Part shown: piece by piece, positions 35,896 to 44,319 of the stretch | Position numbering within the stretch: position 1 is the stretch's first letter | How the letters are laid out: each line of letters starts with the position of its first letter | NCBI RefSeq assembly: GCF_030369635.1 | Contig: NZ_CP128474.1 | Coordinates: 124,001-188,000 of the forward strand | Length of the DNA: 64,000 nucleotides | Direction: 5' to 3' | Origin: Microbacterium arborescens | GTDB taxonomy: Bacteria; Actinomycetota; Actinomycetes; Actinomycetales; Microbacteriaceae | The notes under the pieces: generated by a model | Seen by the model: the letters and a program-made list of their open reading frames with translations, nothing else | Told to the model about the DNA's origin: nothing | Database searches by the model: none | Program-made: the position numbers and the translations under genes

Positions 35896-37236
35896 TTACT
35901 GGGGGTCGCCGCCCAGGGGGCCCACCGCGGGGATGGGCCCACCGTCGTCGGCGCCGGTCTTGCGCCAGCGCGCGATCGCGTTGCCCGCGTGGTAGATGAC
36001 GAGGGCGGCGATGGTGCCGAGCACGATCGCGCCGAACTGCAGCGAGCCGAGGTTCATCGCGAAGCCGGCGATCGCGATGACGAACGACACCGCGACGGTG
36101 TATTGGTTGACGGGGCGGGAGAAGTCGACGCGGTTGTCGACCCAGATCTTGATGCCGATCACGCCGATGAGGCCGTAGAGGGCGGTGGTGACGCCGCCGA
36201 GCACTCCCGCCGGGATCGTGTTGAACACGGCCCCGACCTTGGGCGAGAACGCGAGCAGGATCGCGACGATGCCCGCCACCCAGTACGCGGCCGTGGAGTA
36301 GACGCGGGTCGCGGCCATGACGCCGATGTTCTCGCCGTAGGTCGTGGTGCCCGAGCCGCCGAAGCCGCCGGCGAGGGTCGTCGCGACGCCGTCGGCGATG
36401 AGCGCGCGGCCGGTGTGCTTGTTGATCGACGGGTCGTCGGTCATGGTGGCGACACCGCGCACGTGGCCGACGTTCTCGGCGATCAGGACGAGCACGACCG
36501 GCAGGAACATCGGCACGATCGACCAGGCCGCGGCATCCCCGATGGCCACGAGGTGGAAGTCGGGAAGGCCGAACCAGTCGGCGGCCTCGACGGCCTCGAA
36601 CTTCACCTGACCGGTGACGGCGGCCACGATGTAGCCGACGATCACGCCGAGGAAGATCGAGATCCGGCCGAGGAAACCGCGGAACAGCACGCTGAACAGG
36701 ATGACGGCGCACAGGGTGACCGTGGCGATCTCTGGCTGGAGCTGGAAGTTGTTCCACGCCGCGGGCGCGAGGTTGAAGCCGATCAGCGCGACGATCGCGC
36801 CGGCGACCACGGGCGGCATGAGCTTTTCGATCCAGCCCGTGCCGAAGGCCTGCACGATGAAGCCGACCGCCGCGAGCAGGAGGCCCGCGACGACGACGCC
36901 GAGGAGCGCCTGCGTGATCTGCTCGCCGGTCTCGAGGCGGTTCCCGCCGTTGAGCGCCGTGATGGGCGCGATGAAGGCGAACGACGAGCCCAGGTAGCTG
37001 GGCAGCTTGTTGCGCGTGATCAGCAGGAAGACGAGGGTGCCGAGACCGGAGAAGAGCAGGGTCGTCGACACGGGGAAGCCGGTGATGATCGGCACGAGGA
37101 ACGTCGCACCGAACATCGCGACGACGTGCTGCGCGCCGATGGCGATCGTGCCGGGCCAGTTCAGGCGCTCGCCGGGCTTGACGACGGCGCCGCGCGCGAC
37201 GGTGCGACCGTCGCCGTGGAGGGACCAGATGGGCAT
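35896..37236 (-). CDS. NCS2-family nucleobase (uracil/xanthine) permease
   Basis: A 446-residue permease with about 14 hydrophobic segments. Signatures are 'AIGAQHVVAMFGATFLVPIITGFPVSTTLLFSGLGTLVFLL', 'LPSYLGSSFAFIAPITAL', 'GAIVALIGFNLAP' and the substrate-helix 'GGFGGSGTTTYGENIGVMAATRVYS', whose Glu-Asn-Ile-Gly block is the UraA-type binding motif. This favours uracil or a related pyrimidine over xanthine. AGGAG precedes the ATG. A lone gene among purine-biosynthesis genes; a TAGGGT box lies about 50 bases upstream. Confidence 0.9.
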   Translation of the reverse strand: MPIWSLHGDGRTVARGAVVKPGERLNWPGTIAIGAQHVVAMFGATFLVPIITGFPVSTTLLFSGLGTLVFLLITRNKLPSYLGSSFAFIAPITALNGGNRLETGEQITQALLGVVVAGLLLAAVGFIVQAFGTGWIEKLMPPVVAGAIVALIGFNLAPAAWNNFQLQPEIATVTLCAVILFSVLFRGFLGRISIFLGVIVGYIVAAVTGQVKFEAVEAADWFGLPDFHLVAIGDAAAWSIVPMFLPVVLVLIAENVGHVRGVATMTDDPSINKHTGRALIADGVATTLAGGFGGSGTTTYGENIGVMAATRVYSTAAYWVAGIVAILLAFSPKVGAVFNTIPAGVLGGVTTALYGLIGVIGIKIWVDNRVDFSRPVNQYTVAVSFVIAIAGFAMNLGSLQFGAIVLGTIAALVIYHAGNAIARWRKTGADDGGPIPAVGPLGGDPQ

Positions 37237-37313
37237 GGGACTCCTCGGAAGGATGAGGGATTCGGGATGGAGCGCGAGAGCGGCCCTACCCTACCTGTGA
37301 GATCCCTGGATGC

Positions 37314-37348
37314 CCGGTTGGCGCTCCGCGGAACGCGCGGGCAACCGG
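37314..37348 (-). terminator. Hairpin downstream of purC
   Basis: CCGGTTG (37314-37320) and CAACCGG (37342-37348) form a perfect 7-bp stem around a 21-base core, 22 bases after the purC stop in the direction of transcription. Terminator-like by position, but without a U-tract. Confidence 0.4.
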
Positions 37349-37369
37349 TCGTCCCGACGCGTCGCGGGG

Positions 37370-38248
37370 TCAGCCGGCGAGCGTCTCGAGCAGCTCGCGG
37401 TACTTCGCCGCGGTGCGCTCGACGATCTCGGCAGGCAGCGCCGGGGGAGTGCCGGTCTTGTCCCAATTGGCGCCCAGCCAGTCGCGCACGATCTGCTTGT
37501 CGTAGCTCGCCATGCGCTCGGCGGGCGTCGTGCCGGTGCGCCAGGCCTCGGCATCCCAGTAGCGCGACGAGTCGCTCGTGAGCACCTCGTCGGCGAGGGT
37601 CAGCACGCCGTCGGCATCGAGCCCGAACTCGAACTTCGTGTCGGCGAGGATGAGCCCCTTGCTCTCGGCGAGGGCGGCGGCCCGTCGATAGATCTCGAGC
37701 GACGCGTCGCGCAGCGCGGCGGCGGTCTCGGCTCCGACGAGCTCGACGGTGCGCTCGAACGAGATGTTCTCATCGTGCTCGCCGAGCGGGGCCTTGTAGG
37801 CCGGTGTGTAGATCGGCTCGGGCAGGCGGTCGCCGTTCTCGAGGCCGGCGGGCAGCGGGATGCCGCACACCGTGCCGTTCTCGGAGTACTCGGCCCAGCC
37901 CGTGCCGGTCAGGTACCCGCGCACGATGCACTCGATCGGCTGCATGTCGAGTTCGCGGACGATCATGGCGCGCGCGGCGACGACTGCCGGGGGCTGAAGC
38001 CCGAGCACATGGTTGGGGATCGGCCGGCCGCCGTCACGGCCGGCGAGCTGGGCGAACCACCACAGGCTCAGTCGAGTGAGCAGCTCGCCCTTGCCGGGGA
38101 TGCCGGGATCGAGCACCTGGTCGAACGCGCTCACGCGGTCGCTGGCAACGACCAGCATCCGACCGTGCGCTCCGTCGTCGGGGCGGTACAGGTCGCGGAC
38201 CTTGCCGGAGTACACGTGCTTCCAGCCGGGCAGATCGAGGGCGCTCAC
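37370..38248 (-). CDS. purC: PurC, SAICAR synthase
   Basis: A 292-residue enzyme with 'HVYSGKVRDLYRPDDG', 'MLVVASDRVSAFDQVLDPGIPGKGELLTRLSLWWF', the signature 'MQPIECIVRGYLTGTGWAEY' and 'LILADTKFEFGLDADG', then 'DEVLTSDSSRYWD'. It joins CAIR and aspartate to SAICAR. It is the longer, single-domain type common in actinobacteria. The GTG start lies six bases after a GATAAT box, so its mRNA is probably leaderless and independent of other pur genes. Confidence 0.96.
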   Translation of the reverse strand: MSALDLPGWKHVYSGKVRDLYRPDDGAHGRMLVVASDRVSAFDQVLDPGIPGKGELLTRLSLWWFAQLAGRDGGRPIPNHVLGLQPPAVVAARAMIVRELDMQPIECIVRGYLTGTGWAEYSENGTVCGIPLPAGLENGDRLPEPIYTPAYKAPLGEHDENISFERTVELVGAETAAALRDASLEIYRRAAALAESKGLILADTKFEFGLDADGVLTLADEVLTSDSSRYWDAEAWRTGTTPAERMASYDKQIVRDWLGANWDKTGTPPALPAEIVERTAAKYRELLETLAG

Positions 38249-38254
38249 CCGGCC

Positions 38255-38260
38255 ATTATC
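38255..38260 (-). promoter_or_regulatory. -10 box of leaderless promoter for purC
   Basis: GATAAT on the minus strand, six bases before the GTG at 38248. Confidence 0.55.
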
Positions 38261-38302
38261 CCGGAGCGGGACCGGTTGCGATCACCCGTGAAAAAAGGCG
38301 TA

Positions 38303-38318
38303 TAGTCCACATGGACTA
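38303..38318. promoter_or_regulatory. PadR operator overlapping the padR-MFS promoter
   Basis: TAGTCCACATGGACTA is an inverted repeat with perfect 7-bp arms. It overlaps the TATAGT -10 box (38301-38306), so a bound repressor would block polymerase. GAGAGGGGG before the ATG is the ribosome site. The only -35 candidate (TTGCGA at 38276) is 19 bp away. Confidence 0.75.
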
Positions 38319-38334
38319 ATCGAGAGGGGGTGCC

Positions 38335-38958
38335 ATGCCGGATGCCGTCGACCGACTCACCCCGCTGGGGCTGATGCTGCTCGCGCTGCTGCACGAGGAC
38401 GACATGCACGCCTACGAGATGGTCCGTCTGCTGCGCGAGCGCAAGGCCGACCGCCTCGTCGCCCTGACGCACGGCACGATCTATCACACGGTCGCACGCC
38501 TTGAGCGGCAGGGACTCATCGCCGAGGTCGGCACCGATCGTGACGGCAACCGTCCGGAGCGGACGACGTACACGCTGACCGGGGCCGGCGCCGACATGCT
38601 GATCGCGTGGGTGCGGCGCGAGCTCCCCGCCGTCGACCGGCCCGAGCGTTTTCGCGTCGCGCTGGCCGAGTCGCATAACCTCGACCGCGCCGAAGTGGTG
38701 GCGCTCCTCAGCGAGCGACGCGACGCCCTGGCGGCATCCCTCGACGCGCACCGCCAGGCGCGCGACCACGCGATCGAACGCGGCTCCTACCCCCAGTTCT
38801 GGATCGAGGTGCATCGCGAGACGGCTCTGCTGTCGGCGGATGTCGCCTGGCTCGACGAAGCGGTCGAGTACATCCGTCGCCCCGACACCGTGTGGGGGGT
38901 CACCGACCTCGCACCGACCGACCGCTATCTGGCACAGAGAGAAGCCGCACGCGCATGA
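38335..38958 (+). CDS. PadR-family repressor
   Basis: A 207-residue PadR (subfamily 2) regulator. The winged helix is 'LMLLALLHEDDMHAYEMVRLLRERKADRLVALTHGTIYHTVARLERQGLIAEV', followed by the wing 'RPERTTYTLTGAGADML' and a helical C-terminal dimerisation region with 'ETALLSADVAWLDEAVEYI'. It overlaps the MFS exporter gene (ATGA) and is preceded by a palindrome on its own promoter. This is the classic arrangement of a drug-responsive PadR repressor with its efflux pump. Confidence 0.9.
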   Translation: MPDAVDRLTPLGLMLLALLHEDDMHAYEMVRLLRERKADRLVALTHGTIYHTVARLERQGLIAEVGTDRDGNRPERTTYTLTGAGADMLIAWVRRELPAVDRPERFRVALAESHNLDRAEVVALLSERRDALAASLDAHRQARDHAIERGSYPQFWIEVHRETALLSADVAWLDEAVEYIRRPDTVWGVTDLAPTDRYLAQREAARA

Positions 38959-40448
38959 GCGAGAAGACCGACACCGTCCGCGCCCCCGGAGGCGCCCCAT
39001 CCGCCGTCAACCCGTGGCCCGCCCTGTGGGCGATGGTCATCGGATTCTTCATGATCCTCGTCGACACGACGATCGTCTCGGTCGCGAATCCTGCGATCAA
39101 GGCCGCGCTCGACCCGTCGACGGGCAACCTCGACAACGTCGTGTGGGTCACGTCGTCGTACCTGCTCGCGTACGCCGTGCCGCTGCTGGTCACGGGCCGT
39201 CTCGGCGACCGGTTCGGGCCGAAGAACATCTACCTGATCGGGCTCGCGATCTTCACGGTCGCCTCCCTCGCTTGCGGGCTGTCGGGCTCCCTCGCCGTTC
39301 TCATCGTCGCCCGCGCCGTGCAGGGCCTCGGCGCAGCCCTCATGACTCCGCAGACGATGGCGGTCATCACCCGCACCTTCCCCGCCGAACGCCGAGGCGC
39401 CGCCATGGGCCTGTGGGGCGCCACCGCCGGTGTCGCCACCCTCGTCGGCCCCCTCGCGGGCGGCCTGCTCGTCGACGGTTTCGGCTGGGAGTGGATCTTC
39501 TTCGTCAACATCCCCGTCGGCGTCGTGGCGTTCGTGCTGGCGTGGCGCCTCGTGCCCCAGCTCGAGACGCACCCCCACCGCTTCGATGTCGTGGGCGTCG
39601 TGCTGAGCGCGATCGGACTCTTCCTCATCGTCTTCGGCCTGCAGGAGGGCGAGCACTATGACTGGGCCGCCGGCATCTGGGCGATGATCGCCGCGGGCGT
39701 CGTCGTCATGGCGGTCTTCGTCTGGACACAGGGACGCACCAAGAGCGAGCCGCTCGTGCCGCTCGAGCTCTTCCGCGACCGCAACTTCGCGATCTCCAAC
39801 ATCGCGATCGCGGCCGTCGGGTTCACCGTGACGAGCATGGCTCTGCCGATGGCTTTCTTCACGCAGCTCGCGCGCGGCCTCACGCCGACGCAGTCGGCGC
39901 TGCTGCTGGTGCCGATGGCGATCCTCTCGGGTGCGCTCGCGCCGCTGGCCGGCCGCATCCTCGATCGGGTCGACCCGCGTCTGCTGCTCGTCCCCGGTCT
40001 GACGCTGATGGTGGTGGGCCTGGTCGGCTACGCGCTGCTGATGAACACCGAGGCGCCGGTGCTGCTGCTCCTCATCCCCGCCGCCATCATCGGTGTCGCC
40101 AACGCCGGCATGTGGGGACCCCTCGCCACGACGGCGACCCGCAACCTGCCGCCGCGCCAGGCCGGCGCGGGCTCGGGCATCTACAACACGACCCGAACGG
40201 TCGGCTCGGTGATCGGCTCGGCGGCGATCGCGGCGTACATGCAGTCGCGGCTCACCGCGAACCTCCCCGGTGCGGGGGATGCCGCGGGCGGCGACTTCGG
40301 CGGTGGCGGCGGCTCGATGCCTCCCGCGATCGCCGAGGGGTTCTCGGCCGCGATGGCTCAGGCGATGGTGCTGCCGGCCGTCGTCATCGGGGTCGCCGTG
40401 ATCGTCGTGATCTTCCTGAAGCGTCCCGCGCACCTCGCGCAGCGCTGA
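38955..40448 (+). CDS. MFS multidrug exporter, DHA2 (EmrB/QacA) type
   Basis: A 497-residue transporter with about 14 membrane helices. Helix 1 is 'MVIGFFMILVDTTIVSVANPAI' with the DHA2 acidic residue, motif A is 'GRLGDRFGPKN', motif B lies in 'LIVARAVQGLGAALMTPQTMAVI', and motif C is 'GATAGVATLVGPLAGGLLVDGFGWEWIFFVNIPVG'. A Gly-rich cytosolic insertion lies near residue 445 ('GDAAGGDFGGGGGSMPP'). It exports lipophilic cations or antibiotics by proton antiport; the substrate is unknown. Translationally coupled to padR. Confidence 0.92.
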   Translation: MSEKTDTVRAPGGAPSAVNPWPALWAMVIGFFMILVDTTIVSVANPAIKAALDPSTGNLDNVVWVTSSYLLAYAVPLLVTGRLGDRFGPKNIYLIGLAIFTVASLACGLSGSLAVLIVARAVQGLGAALMTPQTMAVITRTFPAERRGAAMGLWGATAGVATLVGPLAGGLLVDGFGWEWIFFVNIPVGVVAFVLAWRLVPQLETHPHRFDVVGVVLSAIGLFLIVFGLQEGEHYDWAAGIWAMIAAGVVVMAVFVWTQGRTKSEPLVPLELFRDRNFAISNIAIAAVGFTVTSMALPMAFFTQLARGLTPTQSALLLVPMAILSGALAPLAGRILDRVDPRLLLVPGLTLMVVGLVGYALLMNTEAPVLLLLIPAAIIGVANAGMWGPLATTATRNLPPRQAGAGSGIYNTTRTVGSVIGSAAIAAYMQSRLTANLPGAGDAAGGDFGGGGGSMPPAIAEGFSAAMAQAMVLPAVVIGVAVIVVIFLKRPAHLAQR

Positions 40449-40460
40449 GCTGGTTGACCC

Positions 40461-40560
40461 GCGGCCTGCCGTAACTCCTCAAGAACACGTCCAGCTCGGA
40501 CGTCGCAGCCGACGTCAGGCTGGAGACGGCCCGAAATCGAGGAGTTGCGGCGGGCCGCGC
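40461..40560. repeat. Intergenic palindromic element with 21-bp arms
   Basis: Arms 40461-40481 and 40540-40560 are complementary at 19 of 21 positions; the inner part is AACTCCTC/GAGGAGTT. The 58-base core forms its own nested stem through TCCAGC/GCTGGA and GACGTC/GACGTC. It lies between convergent genes, so termination in both directions is possible, but no U-tract is present. Confidence 0.75.
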
Positions 40561-40571
40561 CCCGCTGCGGG

Positions 40572-41843
40572 CTAGTCCGCGACGCGGGCGGCGATGTCGG
40601 TGCGGTGGTGCGAGCCCTCGAGCGTGATCTCGGACAGTGCGCGGTAGGCGCGGTCTCGGGCCTCGGCGAAGTCGGTGCCGACCGCGACGACGTTCAGCAC
40701 CCGCCCGCCGGTGGCGACGAGCCCGTCGATCGTCTCGGCGGTCGCAGCGTGAGCGAGGTGCACGCCCTCGACGGATGCTGCGGCGTCGAGCCCCGCGAGA
40801 GGCCGCCCGGTGACGGGCTGCTCGGGGTAGCCCTCGCTCGCGAGCACGACGGTGACGGCGGCGTCGCTCGAGAACGTCGGGTCGGGCTCGGACTCGAGTC
40901 GGCCGCTCGCGGCGGCCATCAGCAGCTCCGACAGCGATGACGTCAGCCGGGCGAGCACGACCTGCGTCTCGGGGTCACCGAAGCGCGCGTTGAACTCGAT
41001 GACCTTGATTCCCGCGTCGGTGAGGATGAGGCCCGCGTAGAGGAGGCCGATGAAGGGGGTGCCCTCGGCGTCGAGGTGGCGGATGACGGGCTCGGCCACG
41101 TCGCGCGTGACCTCGGCGACGAACTCCGCCTCGCTGCCGAACCGGTCGGCGAGCCACGGCAGCGGCGAGTAGGCGCCCATGCCGCCGGTGTTCGGGCCGG
41201 CGTCGCCGTCGTAGGCGCGCTTGTAGTCCTGCGCGGGGCTGAGGGCGCGCACGGTGTCGCCGTCCGAGACGAAGAAGAGCGAGACCTCGGGGCCGGCGAG
41301 GAACTCCTCGATCAGCACCGGGCCGCCGGGCAGATACGTGTCGGCGTGGGCGAGCGCTGCCTCGCGGTCGTCGGTGACGATGACGCCCTTACCGGCTGCC
41401 AGGCCGTCGGCCTTGACCACGTGGGGTGCGCCGAGCTCGTCGAGCGCGGACTCGACCTCGGCTCGGCTGCGTGCCCGAACCGCGCGACCGGTCGGCACCC
41501 CGGCCTCGTCCATGACCCGCTTGGCGAAGGCCTTCGACCCTTCGAGCTGGGCAGCGACCTTGCCGGGGCCGAAGACCGGGATGCCGCGCTCGCGCAGCGC
41601 GTCGGCGACGCCGGCGATGAGCGGCGCCTCGGGGCCGACGACGACGAGGTCGACGTTCGCGCTGCCCGCGAACTCGGTCACCGCGACCGGGTCGTTCTGA
41701 TCGAGGCCCGCGATGATCTGGGCATCGCGGGCGATGCCGGCGTTGCCGGGGGCCGCGAGCAGTTCGTGGCCGGCGCCCTCCGCGGCGAGAGCGAGGATGA
41801 TGGCGTGCTCGCGCGCGCCCGAGCCGAGGACCAGGATCTTCAC
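40572..41843 (-). CDS. purD: PurD, GAR synthetase
   Basis: A 423-residue ATP-grasp enzyme with 'MKILVLGSGAREHAI' (start GTG), 'LLAAPGNAGIARDAQ', 'VVVGPEAPLIAGVADAL', 'FGPGKVAAQLEGSKAFAKRVM', the ATP loop 'VKADGLAAGKGVIV' and 'NTGGMGAYSP', and the metal site 'FNARFGDPETQVVL'. It makes glycinamide ribonucleotide from phosphoribosylamine. The GTG is six bases from a TAGGCT box whose region overlaps the divergent promoter of the SCP-like gene. Confidence 0.96.
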   Translation of the reverse strand: MKILVLGSGAREHAIILALAAEGAGHELLAAPGNAGIARDAQIIAGLDQNDPVAVTEFAGSANVDLVVVGPEAPLIAGVADALRERGIPVFGPGKVAAQLEGSKAFAKRVMDEAGVPTGRAVRARSRAEVESALDELGAPHVVKADGLAAGKGVIVTDDREAALAHADTYLPGGPVLIEEFLAGPEVSLFFVSDGDTVRALSPAQDYKRAYDGDAGPNTGGMGAYSPLPWLADRFGSEAEFVAEVTRDVAEPVIRHLDAEGTPFIGLLYAGLILTDAGIKVIEFNARFGDPETQVVLARLTSSLSELLMAAASGRLESEPDPTFSSDAAVTVVLASEGYPEQPVTGRPLAGLDAAASVEGVHLAHAATAETIDGLVATGGRVLNVVAVGTDFAEARDRAYRALSEITLEGSHHRTDIAARVAD

Positions 41844-41849
41844 CCGGCC

Positions 41850-41871
41850 AGCCTACCGACCGGGCTAGCGT
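41850..41871. promoter_or_regulatory. Back-to-back leaderless promoters of purD and the SCP-like gene
   Basis: TAGGCT (minus, 41855-41850) lies six bases before the purD GTG, and TAGCGT (plus, 41866-41871) seven bases before the ATG at 41879. The two start codons are only 35 bases apart, so the promoters overlap and the polymerases should exclude each other. Confidence 0.55.
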
Positions 41872-41878
41872 GGAACCC

Positions 41879-42247
41879 ATGGCCCGCAGCATCCTCACCG
41901 CCGATGGCCGTGCCGCGCTCGCCGCGGTCGCGGCCGCCGACTCCGCGGGCGAGAAGCCCGCTCGCCCCGACCTGGCGACGGCTGTGCGCTACCTGCTGCA
42001 GCTGCTCGTCGAGAAGGCGCCCGGCAACTCCGTCGAGATGCGCGTTCCGCCGTTCGGCGCCGTTCAGGTCGTCGAGGGTCCGCGTCATACCCGCGGCACG
42101 CCGCCCAACGTCGTCGAGACCGACGCGGCCACCTGGATCGCGCTGGCGCTGGGCGAGCTGGCGTGGGCGGATGCCGCGGCCGCGGGTCGACTGCGCGCCT
42201 CGGGCACGCGCGCCGATCTCGACGCGCTGCTTCCGCTTCGGCCCTGA
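41879..42247 (+). CDS. Sterol-carrier-family-like small protein
   Basis: A 122-residue protein. It contains 'DLATAVRYLLQLLVEKAPGNSVEMRVPPFGAVQVVEGPRHTRGTPPNVVETDAATWIALALGELAWADAAAAGRL', which matches the short actinobacterial 'sterol carrier family' proteins related to the SCP2/MDMPI C-terminal domain ('V-E-T-D-x-x-T-W-x-x-L-A-x-G'). The fold has a hydrophobic groove. No sterol function is expected in this host and the real ligand is unknown. Divergent from purD. Confidence 0.7.
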   Translation: MARSILTADGRAALAAVAAADSAGEKPARPDLATAVRYLLQLLVEKAPGNSVEMRVPPFGAVQVVEGPRHTRGTPPNVVETDAATWIALALGELAWADAAAAGRLRASGTRADLDALLPLRP

Positions 42248-42259
42248 CGTCGACTCCGA

Positions 42260-42283
42260 TAAGGTTAGGCAAGCCTGACCTTA
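42260..42283 (+). promoter_or_regulatory. Iron box (DtxR/IdeR type) upstream of htaA-hmuTUV
   Basis: TAAGGTTAGGC followed by a 2-bp centre and GCCTGACCTTA. The two halves are complementary except at one pair, matching the TTAGGTTAGSCTAACCTAA-type DtxR box of actinobacteria. It lies 16-39 bases before the htaA GTG, so iron-loaded DtxR should repress the operon. Confidence 0.85.
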
Positions 42284-42298
42284 CTTCTGGAGTCTGCT

Positions 42299-43213
42299 GT
42301 GCGCTCTTTCCTTCTGACTGGGGCGTCCCTGGGGACGCTCGCCGCCGCGTCGATCGTCCTCGGCGCCGCCGCACCCGCCTTCGCGATCGGCGATGTCACG
42401 TCCATGCGCTCCGAGCGCCCCGCCGCATCCGCCTCGCCATCCGGCTGCACCATCACCGACGCGACCGTCACGTGGGGCTTCAAGGAGTCGTTCCGGTCGT
42501 ACATCTCCGGTTCCATCGCCAAGGGCGCCTGGGAGCCGTTCGGCGGCGTCGGCTACGAGACGCCCGCGTTCACGTGGAGCGGCGGCACGGGCAGTTACGA
42601 CCCCGAGGCCGGCGCCGGCACGATCTCGTTCCCCGGCGGCATCCGCTTCACCGGCCATGGCGGACTCCTCGATTCGACGGTGCAGAACGCCGTGCTCGAC
42701 CTCGCGCCGGCATCGGGCCGGGTCGTCGTCGACCTCGCCGGGGTGTCGATGGAGAGCGCGCTGGCCGGAGACGACACCGTCGTCACCACCCCTCAGGTGC
42801 CGCTCGTGACCGTCGACCTCGCGGGTCTCGAGAGCACGGTGGCGGGCGATGTCCTCACTCTCGCCGCGACCGATGCCGCCACCGCGATCACCGAGGAGGG
42901 GTACGCCGCCTTCGGCAACTACGAGACCGGAACCGCCTTCGACCCGCTCTCGTTCACCGCCAGCGGGGTGTGCGCGGCCCCGACGCCGACGGTAGAGCCC
43001 GCGCCCGCCGTCGAGGCGTCACCCGCCGCGGATGCCGCAGAATCCGGCGATGACGAGAGCGGATCGGGCGGCGCGCTCCCCGTCGCGCTCTTCGCCGCCA
43101 TCGGTGGCGCGCTCGTCGCGACGATCGGCGGGACGACCGCCGCGGTCGTCGCCTCGCGCCGCAGGCGCCGTGAGGCGCCTGCCGATGGCGCCGACGACGG
43201 GTCCGCCGCGTGA
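42299..43213 (+). CDS. htaA: HtaA-domain haem-binding surface protein
   Basis: A 304-residue protein with a Sec signal peptide ending AAPAFA, one HtaA (conserved region) domain at about 50-220 and a C-terminal membrane anchor ('LPVALFAAIGGALVATIGGTTAAVV') with a five-Arg stop-transfer. The domain opens 'ATVTWGFKESFRSYISGSIAKGAW' and has 'IRFTGHGGLLDST'. The Tyr of RSYI and the His of TGHGG correspond to residues known to bind haem in corynebacterial HtaA. It captures haem at the surface and passes it to HmuT. The start is GTG. Its stop overlaps the hmuT start. Confidence 0.9.
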   Translation: MRSFLLTGASLGTLAAASIVLGAAAPAFAIGDVTSMRSERPAASASPSGCTITDATVTWGFKESFRSYISGSIAKGAWEPFGGVGYETPAFTWSGGTGSYDPEAGAGTISFPGGIRFTGHGGLLDSTVQNAVLDLAPASGRVVVDLAGVSMESALAGDDTVVTTPQVPLVTVDLAGLESTVAGDVLTLAATDAATAITEEGYAAFGNYETGTAFDPLSFTASGVCAAPTPTVEPAPAVEASPAADAAESGDDESGSGGALPVALFAAIGGALVATIGGTTAAVVASRRRRREAPADGADDGSAA

Positions 43214-44319
43214 GGATGCGACGGCTCGCTGTCGCAGCGCTCGCCGCGGCCGCCCTCTCGCTGACCGCCTGCATGCCGGCGGCGACCTCAGGTGCCGAGG
43301 CTGGTGTCGAGGTCGCGATCGACCGGCCCCCGCTGAGCGAGCTCACGCCGGTGAGTGATCCGCGCTCGCTCGAGGGGCCGTCGACAGCCGTCCTCGCCGA
43401 CGCCGAGGTCGACCCCGTCGGCGCGGATCCCGTGCAGAGCCTGCCGGTCACCGTGACCTCGCACGACCTCACGGGCGACGTCGAGGTGACGGTGACGGAC
43501 GCCTCGCGCATCATCGCGATGGACCTCTCCGGGTCGCTGGCGGCGACCGTGTGGGGCCTGGGGCTCGGTGGCGACCTCGTCGGCCGCGACGTCTCGACGA
43601 CCTTTCCCGGCGCGGCCGACCTTCCGGTGGTCACCGGCAGCGGCCACACGGTCAACGCCGAGTCGATCATCGGCCTCGCGCCGACCCTCGTCATCACCGA
43701 CGGCAGCATCGGGCCGGTCGACGTCGTGCAGCAGCTGCGGGACGTCGGCATCACGGTGGTCTTCGTCGAGCGCTCCGCGTCGTTCGAGGGCGCCGCCGAT
43801 CTCGCGCGATCGGTGGGTGAGGTGCTCGGTGTCGTCGAGGCGGGGGATCGGCTGGCTCAGCGCATCGCGGATGACGTCGATGCGACGCGGGCGCAGATCG
43901 CCGCGCTCGCGCCGGAGGCAGCCGACGACCGTCTGCGCATGGTCTTCCTCTACCTGCGCGGGTCGGCGGGGGTCTACTACCTGTTCGGGTCGGAGTCTGG
44001 TGCCGACCAGCTCATCACCGCGCTCGGTGGGGTCGACGTCGCCGGTGAGCTCGGCTGGAGCGGGATGCAGCCCCTCACGGACGAAGCGATGGTGGCCGCC
44101 GACCCCGACCTCATCCTCGTGATGACCGGCGGCCTGGAATCGGTCGGGGGCGTCGACGGCCTGCTCGCCGACAAGCCCGCGATCGCGCTCACCGCGGCCG
44201 GTCAGCACCGCCGCTTCGTCGACATGGCCGACGGGCAGATCCTGTCGTTCGGGCCGCGCAGCGCGGGGGTGCTCGACGCGCTGGCGCGGGCCGTCTACGC
44301 CCCGGCTCCGGCCTCATGA
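43210..44319 (+). CDS. hmuT: HmuT, haem-binding lipoprotein
   Basis: A 369-residue class III (helical backbone) substrate-binding lipoprotein. The signal ends at the lipobox 'LTAC' (Cys near residue 21). The body has 'TDASRIIAMDLSGSLAATVWGLGLGGDLVGRDVSTTFPGAADLPVVTGSGHTVNAESIIGLAPTLVIT', 'LLADKPAIALTAAGQHRRFVDMADGQILSFGPRS' and the long linker helix. It accepts haem from HtaA proteins and delivers it to HmuUV. The GTG overlaps the htaA stop. Confidence 0.9.
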   Translation: MRMRRLAVAALAAAALSLTACMPAATSGAEAGVEVAIDRPPLSELTPVSDPRSLEGPSTAVLADAEVDPVGADPVQSLPVTVTSHDLTGDVEVTVTDASRIIAMDLSGSLAATVWGLGLGGDLVGRDVSTTFPGAADLPVVTGSGHTVNAESIIGLAPTLVITDGSIGPVDVVQQLRDVGITVVFVERSASFEGAADLARSVGEVLGVVEAGDRLAQRIADDVDATRAQIAALAPEAADDRLRMVFLYLRGSAGVYYLFGSESGADQLITALGGVDVAGELGWSGMQPLTDEAMVAADPDLILVMTGGLESVGGVDGLLADKPAIALTAAGQHRRFVDMADGQILSFGPRSAGVLDALARAVYAPAPAS